The position numbers and the translations under genes are program-made. This document shows, in pieces, positions 1 to 12,020 of a stretch of 64,000 nucleotides of DNA. The stretch is from Dipteronia dyeriana (lineage: Eukaryota; Streptophyta; Magnoliopsida; Sapindales; Sapindaceae). Where the stretch lies: contig CM065296.1 of the NCBI GenBank assembly GCA_032871835.1, positions 11,858,001-11,922,000 on the forward strand, in the 5' to 3' direction. The first letter of the stretch is position 1. Each line of letters begins with the position of its first letter. A model generated the notes under the pieces. That model searched no databases. It was given only the letters and a program-made list of their open reading frames with translations, and was not told the origin of the DNA.

Positions 1-1768
1 CAAATGTGCAAGTATGTCATAGGCTCGTATCCCTTTAATTAATCTCTAATGTCTCTCGATGTCTTAGAGATAGTATGCATATATACCTGAAATCTCTCTC
101 GAGCAATCTTGACAATATATATGAACCCATTAAGCACGTGGAATACAAATCGAACCATATACGCTAGCCTAGTGGTTCTAGCACTTTCTAGTCAAGCATA
201 GTGAATACTTATCTAAGCATTGTCAAACGCGTCTCCTCTCGGTACATAGCATCTAACCATGGATCAATTATAAAGTGATCAATTAAGCAAAGGCTTTAAG
301 CACTCAAAACATCCAAATAACAACACAAGCATAAGAAAATTGTCATTGGACTTTACTTCTAGGCAAATATTCGGTTTAGTCAACTCATGGGAAACAAGTT
401 TACCTAACAACTACATGCAACAATGTGATTGTTATATCATTAAGAACATTCAATTTAGATTAAAGGTTCATCCTCTTGATTAGGGAATTTTCCCACAATC
501 AATTCATCACCCAACCCTGTCACGTGGATGGATAATCGTGTCTTAATACAAAGACCCGTTAAGAACAAGGATATGAACCAAGGTCAATTTAGTAACTAAA
601 AGTCTGAACTAAAACCTTTTCAACTCTTTGGGGCTAAAATCCCTATTACTCAAATTACTCAATACATGGAATTTCAAGTCATCCATCAATCAATCGACAA
701 TCATGGGTATCTAATTTCTATTTTAAATTACAACTACTCTTAAACCCAATCATGGACACATATTGATTTCTAACAATTCATACACATACATATCATATTA
801 AGAGCATAAAAACACATATATCAAAGAGCAAAACAAAACCCAAATGAATTTAAGTACAAAAATACATATATAGCACATGTGAAAGGTTTACAAATTCCCC
901 AAATTCGGTGTTACACATCAAAGACAACAAGAAATACAAAGAAATGAGCAAATAAGAGTAAGCCCTTGAAGACAAGTCCTCCAAAGATGCTCCTAGCCTT
1001 CCTAACTCGAATTTGGCTCCTAATTCCTTTATAATCTACTCTAAGATGGATGGAGGAAGTGTATAGTGGTGAGGTAGAGGTGTATGGTGAGCTCCCATTG
1101 AGGAAAAACATCCATGGGAGCAAGAGATGAAAGAAAATGGAAGAAAATGGAAGAGAAAAGAGAAAGGCGTGAGAGGGGAAAAGAGGGGAAGAGATTTTTA
1201 AAGAATGAGGAGTAAATGAGGTATTTATAGCGAGGGAGGTTAGGGCAAGACTTTGGGGTGAAAAGATAAGAATACCCATCTGAAAATGGTTGAAAAACGT
1301 ATTTCTACCCAGAAGTGTGGTTCAATATGCTGTTCACATAAACCCAGCGTACCGCACATCACTTTTTGGAGCTTTCTGCCTAAAAATACGGTACAAAACA
1401 AGGTACGCAACTTGGTCTCGTGCGGTTGCATACCGCACAAATCTACATACCGTTACAAAAATGGCCATAACTTCCTCCAAAAACCTCATAATCATGATTT
1501 GTAAATTGCATTAGAAAGTAGACTTCTGGGGCTTTTCGAAAAGTAGTTATAGAAAATATAGTTCGATCGGAAGATGAAGATATGACCTTCCAAATTTGAT
1601 TGTTCTGCATGAGCCATTCCAATTTCAACTATTCTAACCTCCAAAACTCATCAATTAAGCTCAAATACTTTCTGTAGGGAACATGTACCTACACAAGGCT
1701 TACAAACATATCAAATACCAAAATATACTCGAAAAAAGTAACAAAAGTTAGGAAATGGGGACCTCAAA
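1..1768 (-). repeat. Left arm of a 4.1-kb inverted repeat (LTR-like)
   Basis: This stretch is the reverse complement of 2295-4100, with scattered substitutions and small indels. Spot checks agree at the outer end (bases 1-20 pair with 4081-4100), in the middle (841-960 pair with about 3125-3240) and at the inner end (1681-1768 pair with 2295-2385). Since pairing begins at the first base of the window, the arm probably continues outside it. The arm has no long ORF and looks like retrotransposon LTR or leader sequence. The family is not identified. Confidence 0.85.
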
Positions 1769-2294
1769 TAGGAATATAAATCATTTCAATCATTAACCTA
1801 TGCCAGGTTGATGATTACGAGTTAGGCTAAGCAAAACCACTTGTATACTGATCATTTGGGATTGATAACCTAATTTTCTGAGCCAGTGTCGTTATATAAT
1901 GATCGACTTATTTGCTTTATTCTTGGTGATCAACCACCCTTGGGGAACTGAACCGTGCTCTGCGACGATTTCAGGTTTTCCTCAGGTAGATCTAATGCAT
2001 TATCCTTCTTGGGTTGTGGCTGTTCCCGACCATTTGCTGTATATCTTTCTGTTGAGAAGTGTTTATTTGTAAACCAATTGTGAAGTTTATATTTATAGAC
2101 TTTCATCTTTTATTTGTCAACTAGATCGCTAGGACGTCTCCCGACAGTCTGTTGATTAAGATTAGTTGCGATAAGGCGTAACTTGTCCCACCATCTTTAT
2201 AAGCATCTATGGTTGTGTATGTCTTATCTTACAGGTAGGATTCTCACCTTATCCAACTCTTGGCGCATCCTGATCGGAGCGATTTATATACATT
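1769..2294. other. Spacer between the inverted-repeat arms
   Basis: About 526 bases of single-copy sequence separate the two arms. I see no ORF, no terminal repeats and no recognisable coding homology. It is either the original insertion point between two facing elements or internal sequence of a foldback element. Confidence 0.5.
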
Positions 2295-4447
2295 TTGAGG
2301 TCCCCATTTTCTAGCTTTTGTTCTTGTTTTTGAGTATATTATGGTAATTGATGTGTTTGTGAGCCTGTTGTAGGTACATGTTCTCTACGGAAGGTATTTG
2401 AGTTTAATTGAAGAGTTTTAGAGGTTGAAGGGTAGAATTTGGAATAACTTATACAGACATCCTAACTTCGAAAGGTCATATATCTCTCATACGATCGAAC
2501 TACATTTCTCAAAACCACTTTTCATAAACCCCAGAAGTCTTCTTTCCAACGCACTTTACAGAACACAATTCTGAGGTTTCTGGAGAAAGTTATGGCCGTT
2601 TTCATAACGGTACACAGAGAAGTACGGTACGCAACCGCGGGAGACCAAGTTGCGTACCGCGTTTAGTACCGCATTTTTGGGCAGAAAGCTCCAAAAACTG
2701 ATGTGCGGTACGCTGTGTTGATGCATACAGCACATCGAACCACACTTTTGGACAGAAATGCATTTTTTTGCCATTTTCAGAGGTGTATTCTTGTCTTTTC
2801 AGCCAAAAGTCTTGCCCTAACCTCCCACACTATAAATACCCCCTTTATCCTCATTCTTGAGACAACTCTTCCCCTCTTTTCCCCTTTCATGACTCTTCTC
2901 TTCTCTCTTCCATTTTCTTCATCTTCTTCATTTCTTCTCCACAAATAAGGAGAGATCTTGTTCCCATGGGGTTTTTTCCTCCATGGGAGCTCACCATACA
3001 CCCCCACCTCACCATTTTACATCTCCTCCATCCATTTTAGAGTAGATTACAAAGGAAATAGGAGTTAAAACCGAGTTAGGAAGGATATGAGCATCTTTTG
3101 AGGGTTTGTCTTCAAGGGTTTATTTCTTTTTACTCATTTCTTTGTATTTCTTGTTTTCTTTGATGTATTTCACCAATTTGAGGATATTGTAAACCTAAAC
3201 TTGTGTAATAAATGTATTGATTGTTCTTAAATTCATATGGGTTTTGTTTTGTTTTTTGATATATGTGTTTTTATACTCTTAATATGATATGTATGTGTAT
3301 GAATTGTTAGAAATCAATATGTGTACATGATTGGGTTTAGGAGTAGTTGTAATTTAGAGTATAAATTAGATACCTATGATTGTTGATTGATTGATGGATG
3401 GATGACTTGAAATTTCATGTATTAAGTAATTTGAGTAATAGAGATTTTAGCCCCAAAGAGTAGAAAAAGTTTCGGTTTAGGCTTTTAGTTGCTAAATTGG
3501 CCTTGATTCATATCCTTGTTCTTAATGGGTCTTTGTATTAAGACACGATTATCCATCCACGTGATAGGATTGGGTGATGAATTGATTGTGGGAAAATTCT
3601 CTATTCAAGAGGATGAACCTTTAATCTAAATTGAAGGTTCTTAATGATATAACAATCACATTATTGCTTGTAGTTGTTAGGTAAACTTGTTTCTCATGTT
3701 TAACCATCTTAGGAAGTTGACTAAACCGAATCTTTGACCTAGAAGTAAAGTCCACAGACATTTTTCTTGTGCTTGTGTTGTTATATGGATGTTTTGAGTG
3801 CTTAAAGCCTTTGCTTAATTGATCACTTTGTAATTGATCCATGGTTAGCTGCTATGTACCGAGAGGAGACGCGTTTGACAATGCTTAGATAAGTATTCAC
3901 TATGCTTGACTAGAAAGTGCTAGAACCACTAGGCTAGCGTATATGGTTCGATTTGTATTCCACGTGCTTAATGGGTTCATATATATTGTCAAGATTGCTC
4001 GAGAGAGATTTCAGGTATATATGCATACTATCTCTAAGACATCGAGAGACATTAGAGATTAATTAAAGGGATACGAGCCTATGACATACTTGCACATTTG
4101 AGGATTAGGTGAGTCTAGAACGTAATTAGGAGGATTGTCACGGTTGAGTCGTTTCCCTAGTGTAACCACATTCATGCATATCTCCATTCCATCTATCATT
4201 GTATATATTATTTATATAAGTTATTTAATTATATTATTATTCACTTTTCTACACACGCAACACACGAGTCCGCTCGGAGTGTTGTAATAATAGCTAGAAC
4301 TAGAGACGATCGGTGAATCCCACCTCCTTGTGGATCGATCCCTTGCTTGTCGATGTGCTAGTCTCTGTGACTTGCGCCCTTGCGAGGTCGAACTTAAATG
4401 TTTATATTTGACGACACTGCAACGACGTGTCCCGTCACATCCCATCA
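2295..4447 (+). repeat. Right arm of inverted repeat plus extension, probable gypsy LTR
   Basis: 2295-4100 is the partner of the left arm. It contains a TATA-like box (ctataaatac, about 2829-2838) followed by a pyrimidine-rich transcribed-looking leader, as in an LTR. The extension 4101-4447 has no partner in this window; the partner would lie upstream of base 1. Its composition (the stretch about 4320-4447, ending in cccatca) resembles the 3' part of plant Ty3/gypsy LTR or leader sequence. That reading is inference; the inverted homology is seen directly. Confidence 0.6.
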
Positions 4448-4789
4448 GGTTTATATACCCGAAAGCGCTCTAACAGTGCTTCATATGCACCTAGTTAGTT
4501 TCGGTGAGTGTGCATTATCTTGATGACTAATGCTTTTGGTCCTCTCACTGGGCCCCTCGGGATCCCTATCGGTCTTGACCAATTATCTGAGGTATCATAT
4601 AAATGCTCTTACGAGCGAATGCTTGGTTTCGAACACTGTTCTTGATATTTATAATCTCCCCCTGGGGATTTTTATTGATTTCTCAAAAGATAAAAGACAA
4701 TTCGCAAATGATAATATAATGCTTATGCTTATGGAAATAAATAATAAAAACAAACATAAGAATCTTCTCATGGATAGTAGATCTTTAAA
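4448..4789 (-). other. 3' non-coding remnant of the Tat-type gypsy element
   Basis: This lies just downstream (minus strand) of the integrase C-terminus. It does not match the start of the 5' LTR at 10570-11258, so the expected 3' LTR is absent, and the element appears cut off by the repeat on its left. Confidence 0.45.
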
Positions 4790-6060
4790 TACTATGCATT
4801 GCATGGTCCGGGAAGCTTGGTTCCCTCTGGTCGGGAAAGACGATATGCTCCATGTCCTACTATCCCGACCACTTGGTATGGTCCTTCCCATTTGTTAGCT
4901 AACGAGCCTGCTGACTTATCCTTTGTATTGAGTGTCACCCTCCTCATAACTAGGTCTTCGAGCTGGAATCTTCTTATCTTGACATGCGAATTATAATACC
5001 TTGTTGCCCTCTGTTGGTAGGCGACATTTCTCCCCCTGGACATATCTCTTCTCTCTTCCAACTCATCCAAGTCTTATTTTAACATCTCCACATTTCTTTC
5101 GGGATCGAAGAGCTGTACCTTAGGGGATTTGTGAATTATCTCAACTGGAATCACAACCTCTATCCCGAATGTTAGCGAGTAGGATGTTTCCCCTGTTGAA
5201 GTCCTTTATGTAATCCGACATGCCCATAAAACTTCGTGTAATTTATTTGCCCAATTTCCTTTCCTTCTCTCCAGCTTCACCTTCAAAGTATGCTTGATTA
5301 TTTTGTTCACCACCTCCGTTTGACCATTAGTCTGAGGGTGAGCTAATGTGGTGTAATAGTTCTTTATCCCGAAGTCTTAATACATATTTATGAAGTTTTC
5401 ACTATCAAATTGAGTTCCATTATCTATGATTATAGTTTCGGGGATTCCAAACCGATAAATGATATTTTTCTTTTCAAAATTGGTCGTGTCAGCCTCGGTG
5501 ATATATACTAGTGCTTCCGTTTTAACCCATTTTGTGAAGTAGTCGACAGTCACTCTAGCATGCTTTTCCCATCATTTAGTCGCAGTTGGCATCAGACCAA
5601 TAAGATATATTCCCCACATGGTGAACGGACATGGCGATGTCAAAATTTTCAACTGCTCGGGTGTTCTTCGGATGTCATTAGCTACATTTTGACAGCCAGC
5701 TCATTGATTTGCAACACCTTGTGCACCTTCAATCAGAGTCGGCCAATAAAAGCCTTGCCTGAGCATTTATGTGCCAAGCTTTTTCCACTCGAGTGATTCC
5801 CACAGACTCCCCTGTGGATGCTTTCAAATATTTGCTTACCTCTAATCTGGTCCACACATTTCTGAAGGGCTTTGGAGAACCCTTTTCTGTATAGCTCTCC
5901 TTCTACTATCGAATATCTTGTGGCTCTATACATGAGACGCTTCGCCTCAGGTGTCTCCATCGGGAGCACATCCTTATTTAAATATTCTCTGATCAGGGTC
6001 ATCCAGGTAGCTGGTTGCTCTTCAACTACTTCTACCTCTGACGCTTTGGCTTGATTTTCA
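4790..6060 (-). pseudogene. Ty3/gypsy integrase remnant (Tat lineage)
   Basis: Integrase domain of the degenerate polyprotein, read right to left. About 5733-6060 encodes the region before the zinc finger and an HHCC-type start (VCGNHSSGKSLAHK). 5230-5560 encodes the catalytic core: DYFTKW carries the first Asp, IIDNGTQFDS the second, and QTNGQTEVVNK the Glu, so the DDE triad is still readable. 4792-5070 is the C-terminal domain (AYQQRATRYYN, LVMRRV, KWEGPYQV), ending at a stop near 4790. Frame changes and in-frame stops separate the parts. Integrase would insert cDNA copies of the element; this copy cannot make it. Confidence 0.9.
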
Positions 6061-6069
6061 TTCTCGATA

Positions 6070-6560
6070 CTCGGCTTTTGCAGATAGACGATTGGGATCG
6101 TTTTTGCCATACACTGGACGGCTTGATCGTCCGCTTTCTCAATTTTCTCCATCGGGATCTGGGTGATTCTGTATGTTTTGAACCTTTCGAGGAGTGTCTT
6201 GGTTATAGTTAAATATACGGCCATGTTGTTGTCCTTGGCTTGGTACTCATTCAGAATTTGATTGACTACCACATGTGAATCACTGAATATTTCCAACTCA
6301 TCCACTCATAGTGCCGTGTACACTGTAATGCCTGGCAGAAGTGCCTCATACTCTGCCATATTGTTAGTGGCTTTGAAGTCAAATCGCAAGGCACATTCAA
6401 CCTGGTCACCTTCTGGTGTGGATATAACTATACCTGCCCCGCTGCCATACGTGTTTAACGATCCATCTATATGTAGTTTCCAATCAAACAAGTCATTTTC
6501 TCTTAACATCCTGATCATCTCGTTGTTCGAATCAGTGAACTTCGCAACCAGATCCGCTAC
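6070..6560 (-). pseudogene. Second (archaeal-like) RNase H domain
   Basis: The translation contains LHIDGSLNTYGSGAGIV, then ECALRFDFKATNNMAEYEALL and IFSDSHVVVNQI, the order of catalytic motifs (DGS, E, D) in an RNase H fold. A second RNase H between the RT-linked RNase H and integrase is a known hallmark of the Tat/Ogre lineage of plant Ty3/gypsy elements. A stop splits the domain at about 6304-6306. Confidence 0.85.
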
Positions 6561-6589
6561 AACTTGTCCATTGATTGCCGCTCTTAGTG

Positions 6590-6985
6590 AGTAGACTGTG
6601 TCAAACTCACTTAGTTATACTGCCCACTTAGTCAACCTTCCCGACACCCCAGGTTTTGATAAAATTTGTTTCAAGGGACAATCAGTATACACTTCAATTT
6701 TGTGAGCTTGAAAGAACAACCTCAGTTTTATCACTGCTGTTACCAGAGCCAAAGCCATTTGTTCAGCTGGAAAGTATCTTGTTTTCGTAGATAACAAAGC
6801 TTTGCTGGTATAATATACAGGTTTCTGCATTCACTTTTCTAATCTGAGCAGAACCGATCCTGTCGCTACGTTTGTAACAAACAGGTAAAGATAGAGCACT
6901 TCCCCCTCAAGGGGTTTAGACAACATCGAAACTTTTCCGAAGAATTCTTTGATTTTTCTGAACGCTTGCTCGTACTCATCATTCC
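6590..6985 (-). pseudogene. RT-linked RNase H remnant
   Basis: The translation QKPVYYTSKAL, then AEQMALALVTAVIKLR, VYTDCPLKQIL and GRLTKWAV matches the RNase H region that follows RT in gypsy polyproteins. Stops occur just before QKPVYY and after KWAV. The role would be degradation of the RNA strand during reverse transcription. Confidence 0.85.
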
Positions 6986-7865
6986 ATTCTACCCCATTCC
7001 TCGCCTAATTGCCTTAAAGATGGGTATGCATTTATCCATTGATTTACTTATGAACCGACTCAAAGACGCTAGGCAACCCGTCAGTCTTTGGATTTCCTTC
7101 AATGTCTTGGGAGATCTCATTTCTTCTAAGGTTCTTATTTTCTCCGGGTTTACTTCGATTCCCCTTTGGTGAACTTGAAACCCCAGGAACTTACCTGATG
7201 GTACTCCGAACACGCATTTTTTTGGATTCAGCTTCATCCCATATTTTTTTACCACCTCAAACGTCTCTCTTAGGTCGGTTGAATGATCTCCGGACGTTAC
7301 ACTTTTGGTTAGCATATCATCCACGTATACCTCTATGTTCCTGCCAATCTGTCGAGCGAACATTTTATTTACCAGCCTTTGGTAAGTTATCCCGACATTT
7401 TTTAATCCAAACAACATGACCTCATAGAAATACAATCCATGGTCAGTTGTGAATGAGGTTTTTTTCTCATCTGGCCCGAACATCCTGATTTGGTTGTAAC
7501 CTGAATAGGCGTCCATGAAACTTAACAGTTCATGACCGGCCGTTGCATCTACCAACTGGTCAATCTAAGGCAAAGGGAAGTTGTCCTTCGGACAGACTTT
7601 GTTAAGGTCGGTGAAATTCACATACATTCTCCAATGACCATTCTTCTTTTTTACTAGGACTACGTTGGCGACCTAGTCGGGATATTTCACCTCCCGAATG
7701 GATCCTGCGGCTAATAGCTTGTCCACCTCTTCTTTCATCGCCTTGCTCTTTTCTAGGTTGAAGCATCTCCTCTTCTGGAAAACTGGATTTTGATCGGGAT
7801 TCAATGCTAAGTATTTGAAATCATCCTTGGATCGATCCCTGGCATGTCCGCATGCTCCCAAGCGA
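6986..7865 (-). pseudogene. Ty3/gypsy reverse transcriptase remnant
   Basis: 6989-7555 reads as RT fingers and palm: ATAGHELLSFMDAYSGYNQI, then the catalytic YVDDM box and KFLGFQVHQRGIEVNPEKI. 7673-7861 supplies the N-terminal part (KRRCFNLEKSKAMKEEVDKL). In-frame stops interrupt it after the YPD motif near 7675 (TAG where the family has Trp) and at about 7567. Catalytic Asp residues are still visible, but the frame is not open. Confidence 0.93.
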
Positions 7866-8369
7866 ACACATCCTTGTATTCTTTTAGGAGTTTGACCATC
7901 CGGCTTTCATCGAGCTTCATCATCTGGGACCCAAGCCTAACTGTCTTCTTCAGACTATCGTTGCTTATGGAAACTTCCATGGTTGGTTCTTCCGGGACTT
8001 TGTCATTTTCTGACACCGCCTCTCTCTGGTCCAGGTCGAACCCGGTCAGGGTCTCGGCCTTTGCCTCCATTGGGTCTACTTTTAGGTATTCACCTTTTTC
8101 AATAGCATCCACCTGCATTACCCCCAACTCTACCTTTTCCCTGTATACGGTGAGATTCGCTTTCCTGGCTCATACTTGTGAGCTTTTCATAATCCCTACG
8201 CTAGTTTCCGTCAAAAATTTCACCATGAGCGCATAGGTTGCAGTTACTGCTTTTATTTTGTTCAGAAAGGGTTGGCCTAGCAGAGCGTTATATGGAAAAT
8301 TCTTAACATTTATGACCACGAAATCCAGTAATACTGTCTTTGTACAAGGAAAGCTTCCAGCTTCTATTG

Positions 8370-8650
8370 GTAGTTTAACAATTCCTAACGCCCATACTTC
8401 GGTTCCTCAAAAACCCCTCAACGGAACCTTCAATGGTTGGAGATCATTCCTCTGTAACCTGAGTTGGTCAAACGCCTCTATACTTAAAATGTTTGCCGAG
8501 CTATAATTGTCAATCAGTATCCGTCTTACTTGCATGCGCCCAATGCGGGCTGACACAACAATCACATTATTTCGTCTGACCTGACTCATGTGCTTTTGCT
8601 TCAGTAAAAGTTATTGGCCCCCATCCTTTCTTTACTTTCTTCTGATCGGG
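8370..8650 (-). pseudogene. Retroviral-type aspartic protease remnant
   Basis: The translation contains RRILIDNYSSANILS, the equivalent of the D-T/N-G-S-S-A-D-I-L active-site loop of gypsy proteases. The catalytic Asp is present, but the Gly is replaced by Tyr and the later Asp by Asn, so the domain is presumably inactive. It lies between gag and RT, as expected for the polyprotein order. Confidence 0.8.
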
Positions 8651-8869
8651 ACCTAGTTGATTCACTTCCATACTTCTTTGGTTGTTCATTGCTTCCTTAA
8701 CTTCAGACATCTTTTCTCAGCTATTGCTTCTGGTATTGGGCCCACCGAAAATGGTGTTGATTGCCCTGCTATCTGAGTCTCTCCTCGGGCTCTTATAACT
8801 CTTATCCTGATCCCCCATGTGGGTATCCTTTTATCGATCTTCCTCTCTTCTGAGGATGACATCAGTAAG

Positions 8870-10496
8870 ATGACCTTCCCAGATTAGCTTTTCAATGTAA
8901 TCTCTAAGTTGGTAACATTTGAAGGTTTCGTGGCCATTTTCCTAGTGAAATCGGCAATACTTTGTAGTATCTCTTCTGGCGAAATTTGATTGCCATGGGG
9001 TTTTTTTATATAACTTTTTGTCTTCTATTATATTTAGGATTTCCTCATGCCTTTTGGCTAACGGGATATAGTTATTGTACGGGTGCCTCAGATTCCTCCC
9101 TGCTCTATCATTATTTTTTCGCCCGTCTTTTCCCATTCCTCTATTTCCCTTTGGGTCGATCTTACCATTGTTTTTCGAACCACCTTCTTGGCTCTTTTGA
9201 CTGCTGGCAGGACGACCCCTTGTATGAACTCTCCCCCATGGGCAATTTGTTCTTCTTCTGCCATGGCGTATCCCCCGACATAATCTACCATGCTCGCATA
9301 TATGATCGGTCCCAACTGCCTTCGGTTCAAGGTTAGGTGGCTGTGTTGCATATTGTTTATGAATGAGGATACCATCGCGTCATCGTTGGGATCCTGAACT
9401 TTCGATACCTCATGTGAAAACCTGATTAAGTAATCTTTTAGGTTTTCATCTTTTCTTTGCCTCAAGGTAGAAAGAGCTAACACTGATTTCCTCCGCTGGA
9501 TATTTCCCATAAATTGTTTGGTGAATGCTCATGTCAATCCTTCGAAACTTCTGATGGATCCTGAAGTTAATCCTCCGAACCACCTGGATCCCTGATCTCC
9601 CAATGTCTGAGGGAACATACGACACATGAGGGCATCATCATAATCGTACTGAGCCATGACACTCTGGTATCTTCTAATATGTTCTTGTGGATCAATATTG
9701 GTTTTGAATTGCTCCACATGTGACATCCAGAATTTAGTTGAAAACTAGCCTGCCTTATGGTATCAGCAAACGGACTCCCAAAATTCCCGACCAGGGGGTT
9801 TTCTTGACTTTGCTTTTTCTCCAAGGCTTCTATCATTCTAAGAAGAACTTCGCGCTCTTCTTTGGGTTCGCCATGCCTATCTAACCTTTGGTGGATTGTG
9901 AGCCCATACGGGTCTCTTCACCTTCAAGGGGCACGTTCGTCTTCACTTAAATTCGATAGAGGCTTCTTTCCCCGTCCATCATACCTATATTCTTGCTCAT
10001 AGTATTGTCCTGCATCATCATACCTCACGATATCCTCTTGTGAGCTTGACCCCTTACGTTCCTCCGCTCATCTATCCTGATGTGGGATGTTTCTTCTACG
10101 TGAACATTCTCTTTTGTCCCACTTCTCTGCTCTATCTCTTTCGGATTTTTGGGGTGCGCCTGGAGAAGTTGTCACGATCTCATAGCGCATCTTAGGTCAT
10201 TGAGCTACCACTGGTGTAGAGAGCTGGTATGGTGAACTTAGATTTACAGTTGCAGTTATGCTAATTCCCTATCTGGCGGCGTTATCAATGACTCTCCGCA
10301 AGGATTCTTGAACTTGCCTGAACGCATTTGGAGATATTTCTACAGTCAAGCTCGTGGTTGTGATGACGTCCTGTCTATTTGATGATGGAGTTCTTGGAGC
10401 TGGATCTGTTCCCAGTGCATTGGCGTCCACAACATTCACCTCCTGTGAACCGCCAACGTTGTGTGCGGATGAATCTCTGTCAGTGCTGGAAACCAT
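8870..10496 (-). pseudogene. Gag remnant of the Tat-type element
   Basis: Likely Gag start at the ATG at 10494-10496 (MVSSTDRDSSAHN). 9088-9836 contains the retrotransposon capsid signature (LSTLRQRKDENLKDYLIRFS and DDAMVSSFINNMQ), and 8942-9136 the stretch before the zinc knuckle (YIPLAKRHEEILNII, then KYCRFH). The frame is broken at several points. A protease and RT follow downstream on the same strand. Confidence 0.88.
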
Positions 10497-10569
10497 AACT
10501 TTGCCTTATATGACTAAATCCCTGGCTAATCAAAACGTCGAAGGTTCACCCCCTCCTTCTAGCGTCAGT

Positions 10570-11258
10570 TGTTGACAGTGATTTTTGGATTGATCACATG
10601 CCAAACAGAGTATATATGAGATCACACAATTTCTAGTTATGAATGATTAAAGAATTAAAGAGAAAACAAAGATTTTACGTGGTAAAACCTCAAGGTGGGG
10701 AAACATCCAAGGTTATCGGAAATCGACGAAGAAAGAATTTCACTATGAATAATAGATTACACGTTCAATCTCTTAGGCTCTCTCTCTCTCTTGTCCTTAA
10801 CCCTTTGTGGGTGCTATTAGGGTCTATTTATACATGCATAGAACCTTAATTCGTGCTATACAAATAAGCAAGGGTGACGTATTTGAGTCGTTTTATTCTT
10901 CTTTCCTGTTTCATGTTCTTCACGTATTGGACGTCTTGCCTAATTTGGATATTTGCATTGATAAGGAAATTCGCTTCCTTATCAAAGTGTGCTTCGAGAT
11001 ACCTTATTGGAGTAAGACTCATTCTGCGTGCATATCCACTTGTCAATCTGATGACCATCTAATAAAACCCGACCAAGCCTTGTTGGCTCGACCTGAGGTT
11101 TTGACCCGACCATCTTGATAATCCCGATCAGGTATTACGAGATCTTCTTTTGTTATTGTAGGTGGGTTCGAGGATGTTGTCTTTTGATGACGTGGTATCT
11201 TTAACTCCCTTGTTTTTTAGGTAGTTACGTTGACTATTCTTCAGATTTTACCAAACCA
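10570..11258 (-). mobile_element. 5' LTR of the Tat-type gypsy element
   Basis: The unit reads (plus strand) tgttgacagtg at 10570 to ccaaacca at 11258, i.e. TG...CA termini on either strand. It directly precedes the Gag leader of the minus-strand element. The leader next to it (tagcgtcagttg on plus) is where a primer site would be. It contains the ttttacgtggtaaaacctc block and a (CT)n tract. Its right edge abuts a truncated short-LTR repeat at 11259, so this element inserted into that array. No matching 3' LTR is seen near 4450. Confidence 0.7.
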
Positions 11259-11500
11259 TTTTAGTATTCGATATCTCCTCCTAAAATTCCTAAACAAGAA
11301 AAGAATTCTAAAACTTCTAAACCTAATTAGGAAAAGAATCCAAAAAAAAAAGAGCTAGAAAAAAAGAATTCTAAACTGAAAAGGAAAAAACTCCTAATTA
11401 AATATAAAATTAAAAGAAACGTAATTATAGATATTAATTACAAGAATATTTTTAAAATAAAAGGTCTTCAAGAAAATCTTCAATAATATCTCCTGCATCA
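11259..11500 (-). mobile_element. Truncated family-A short LTR (A0)
   Basis: This matches the U3-side half of the ~517-bp LTRs that follow (from tattcgatatctcc to the terminal tgcatca). The other half is missing, cut by the gypsy LTR that ends at 11258. Confidence 0.85.
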
Positions 11501-11505
11501 TTAAC

Positions 11506-12020
11506 TGATGCAGCGGAAAATCAATGCAAACAAAAATCGATAAAATATAGGGGATAAAATATTTGGGTCCATTGATTCGTACACGAATACCGGAAAACAA
11601 ACCCTACTATTGATCTATTGATCAATGCATGTATGCTAGAAAAATAGGCTTTAAATTCGCTGACCCATGCAAGGTACCGAAATTAGACGATAAAAGAGAA
11701 AACTCTTTAATTTTTATTAATTCAACAACTGGTTCTTAAAACCTAATACAAACTACTTAAATAGTAAAATAAAACCCGAATCTTTTAGGATTCGATATCT
11801 CTTAAAATTCCTAAACAAGAAAAGGATTCTAAAACTTCTAAACCTAATCTAGAAAAGAATCCAAAAAAATAGGTCTAGAAAAAAATAGTTCTAAACTGAA
11901 AAAGAAAAAAAACATAATTGAATATAAAATTAAACGAAACATAATTATAGATATTAATTACAAGAATATTTTTAAAATAAAAAGTCTTTAAGAAAATCTT
12001 CAATAACATCTCCTGCATCA
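11506..12020 (-). mobile_element. Family-A LTR copy A1
   Basis: A 515-bp LTR running, on plus, from tgatgcagcgg to ctcctgcatca; on minus it begins TGATGCAGG and ends CTGCATCA. It is separated from A0 by only five bases (ttaac). On its left-hand (3', minus) side the PBS has been replaced by that five-base junction. Confidence 0.9.

Noticed and set aside
911..1279. A 122-codon minus-strand open frame in the left palindrome arm
   Set aside because: It is hydrophobic and low-complexity, lies in repeat DNA and has only a broken counterpart in the other arm. It is not a gene.
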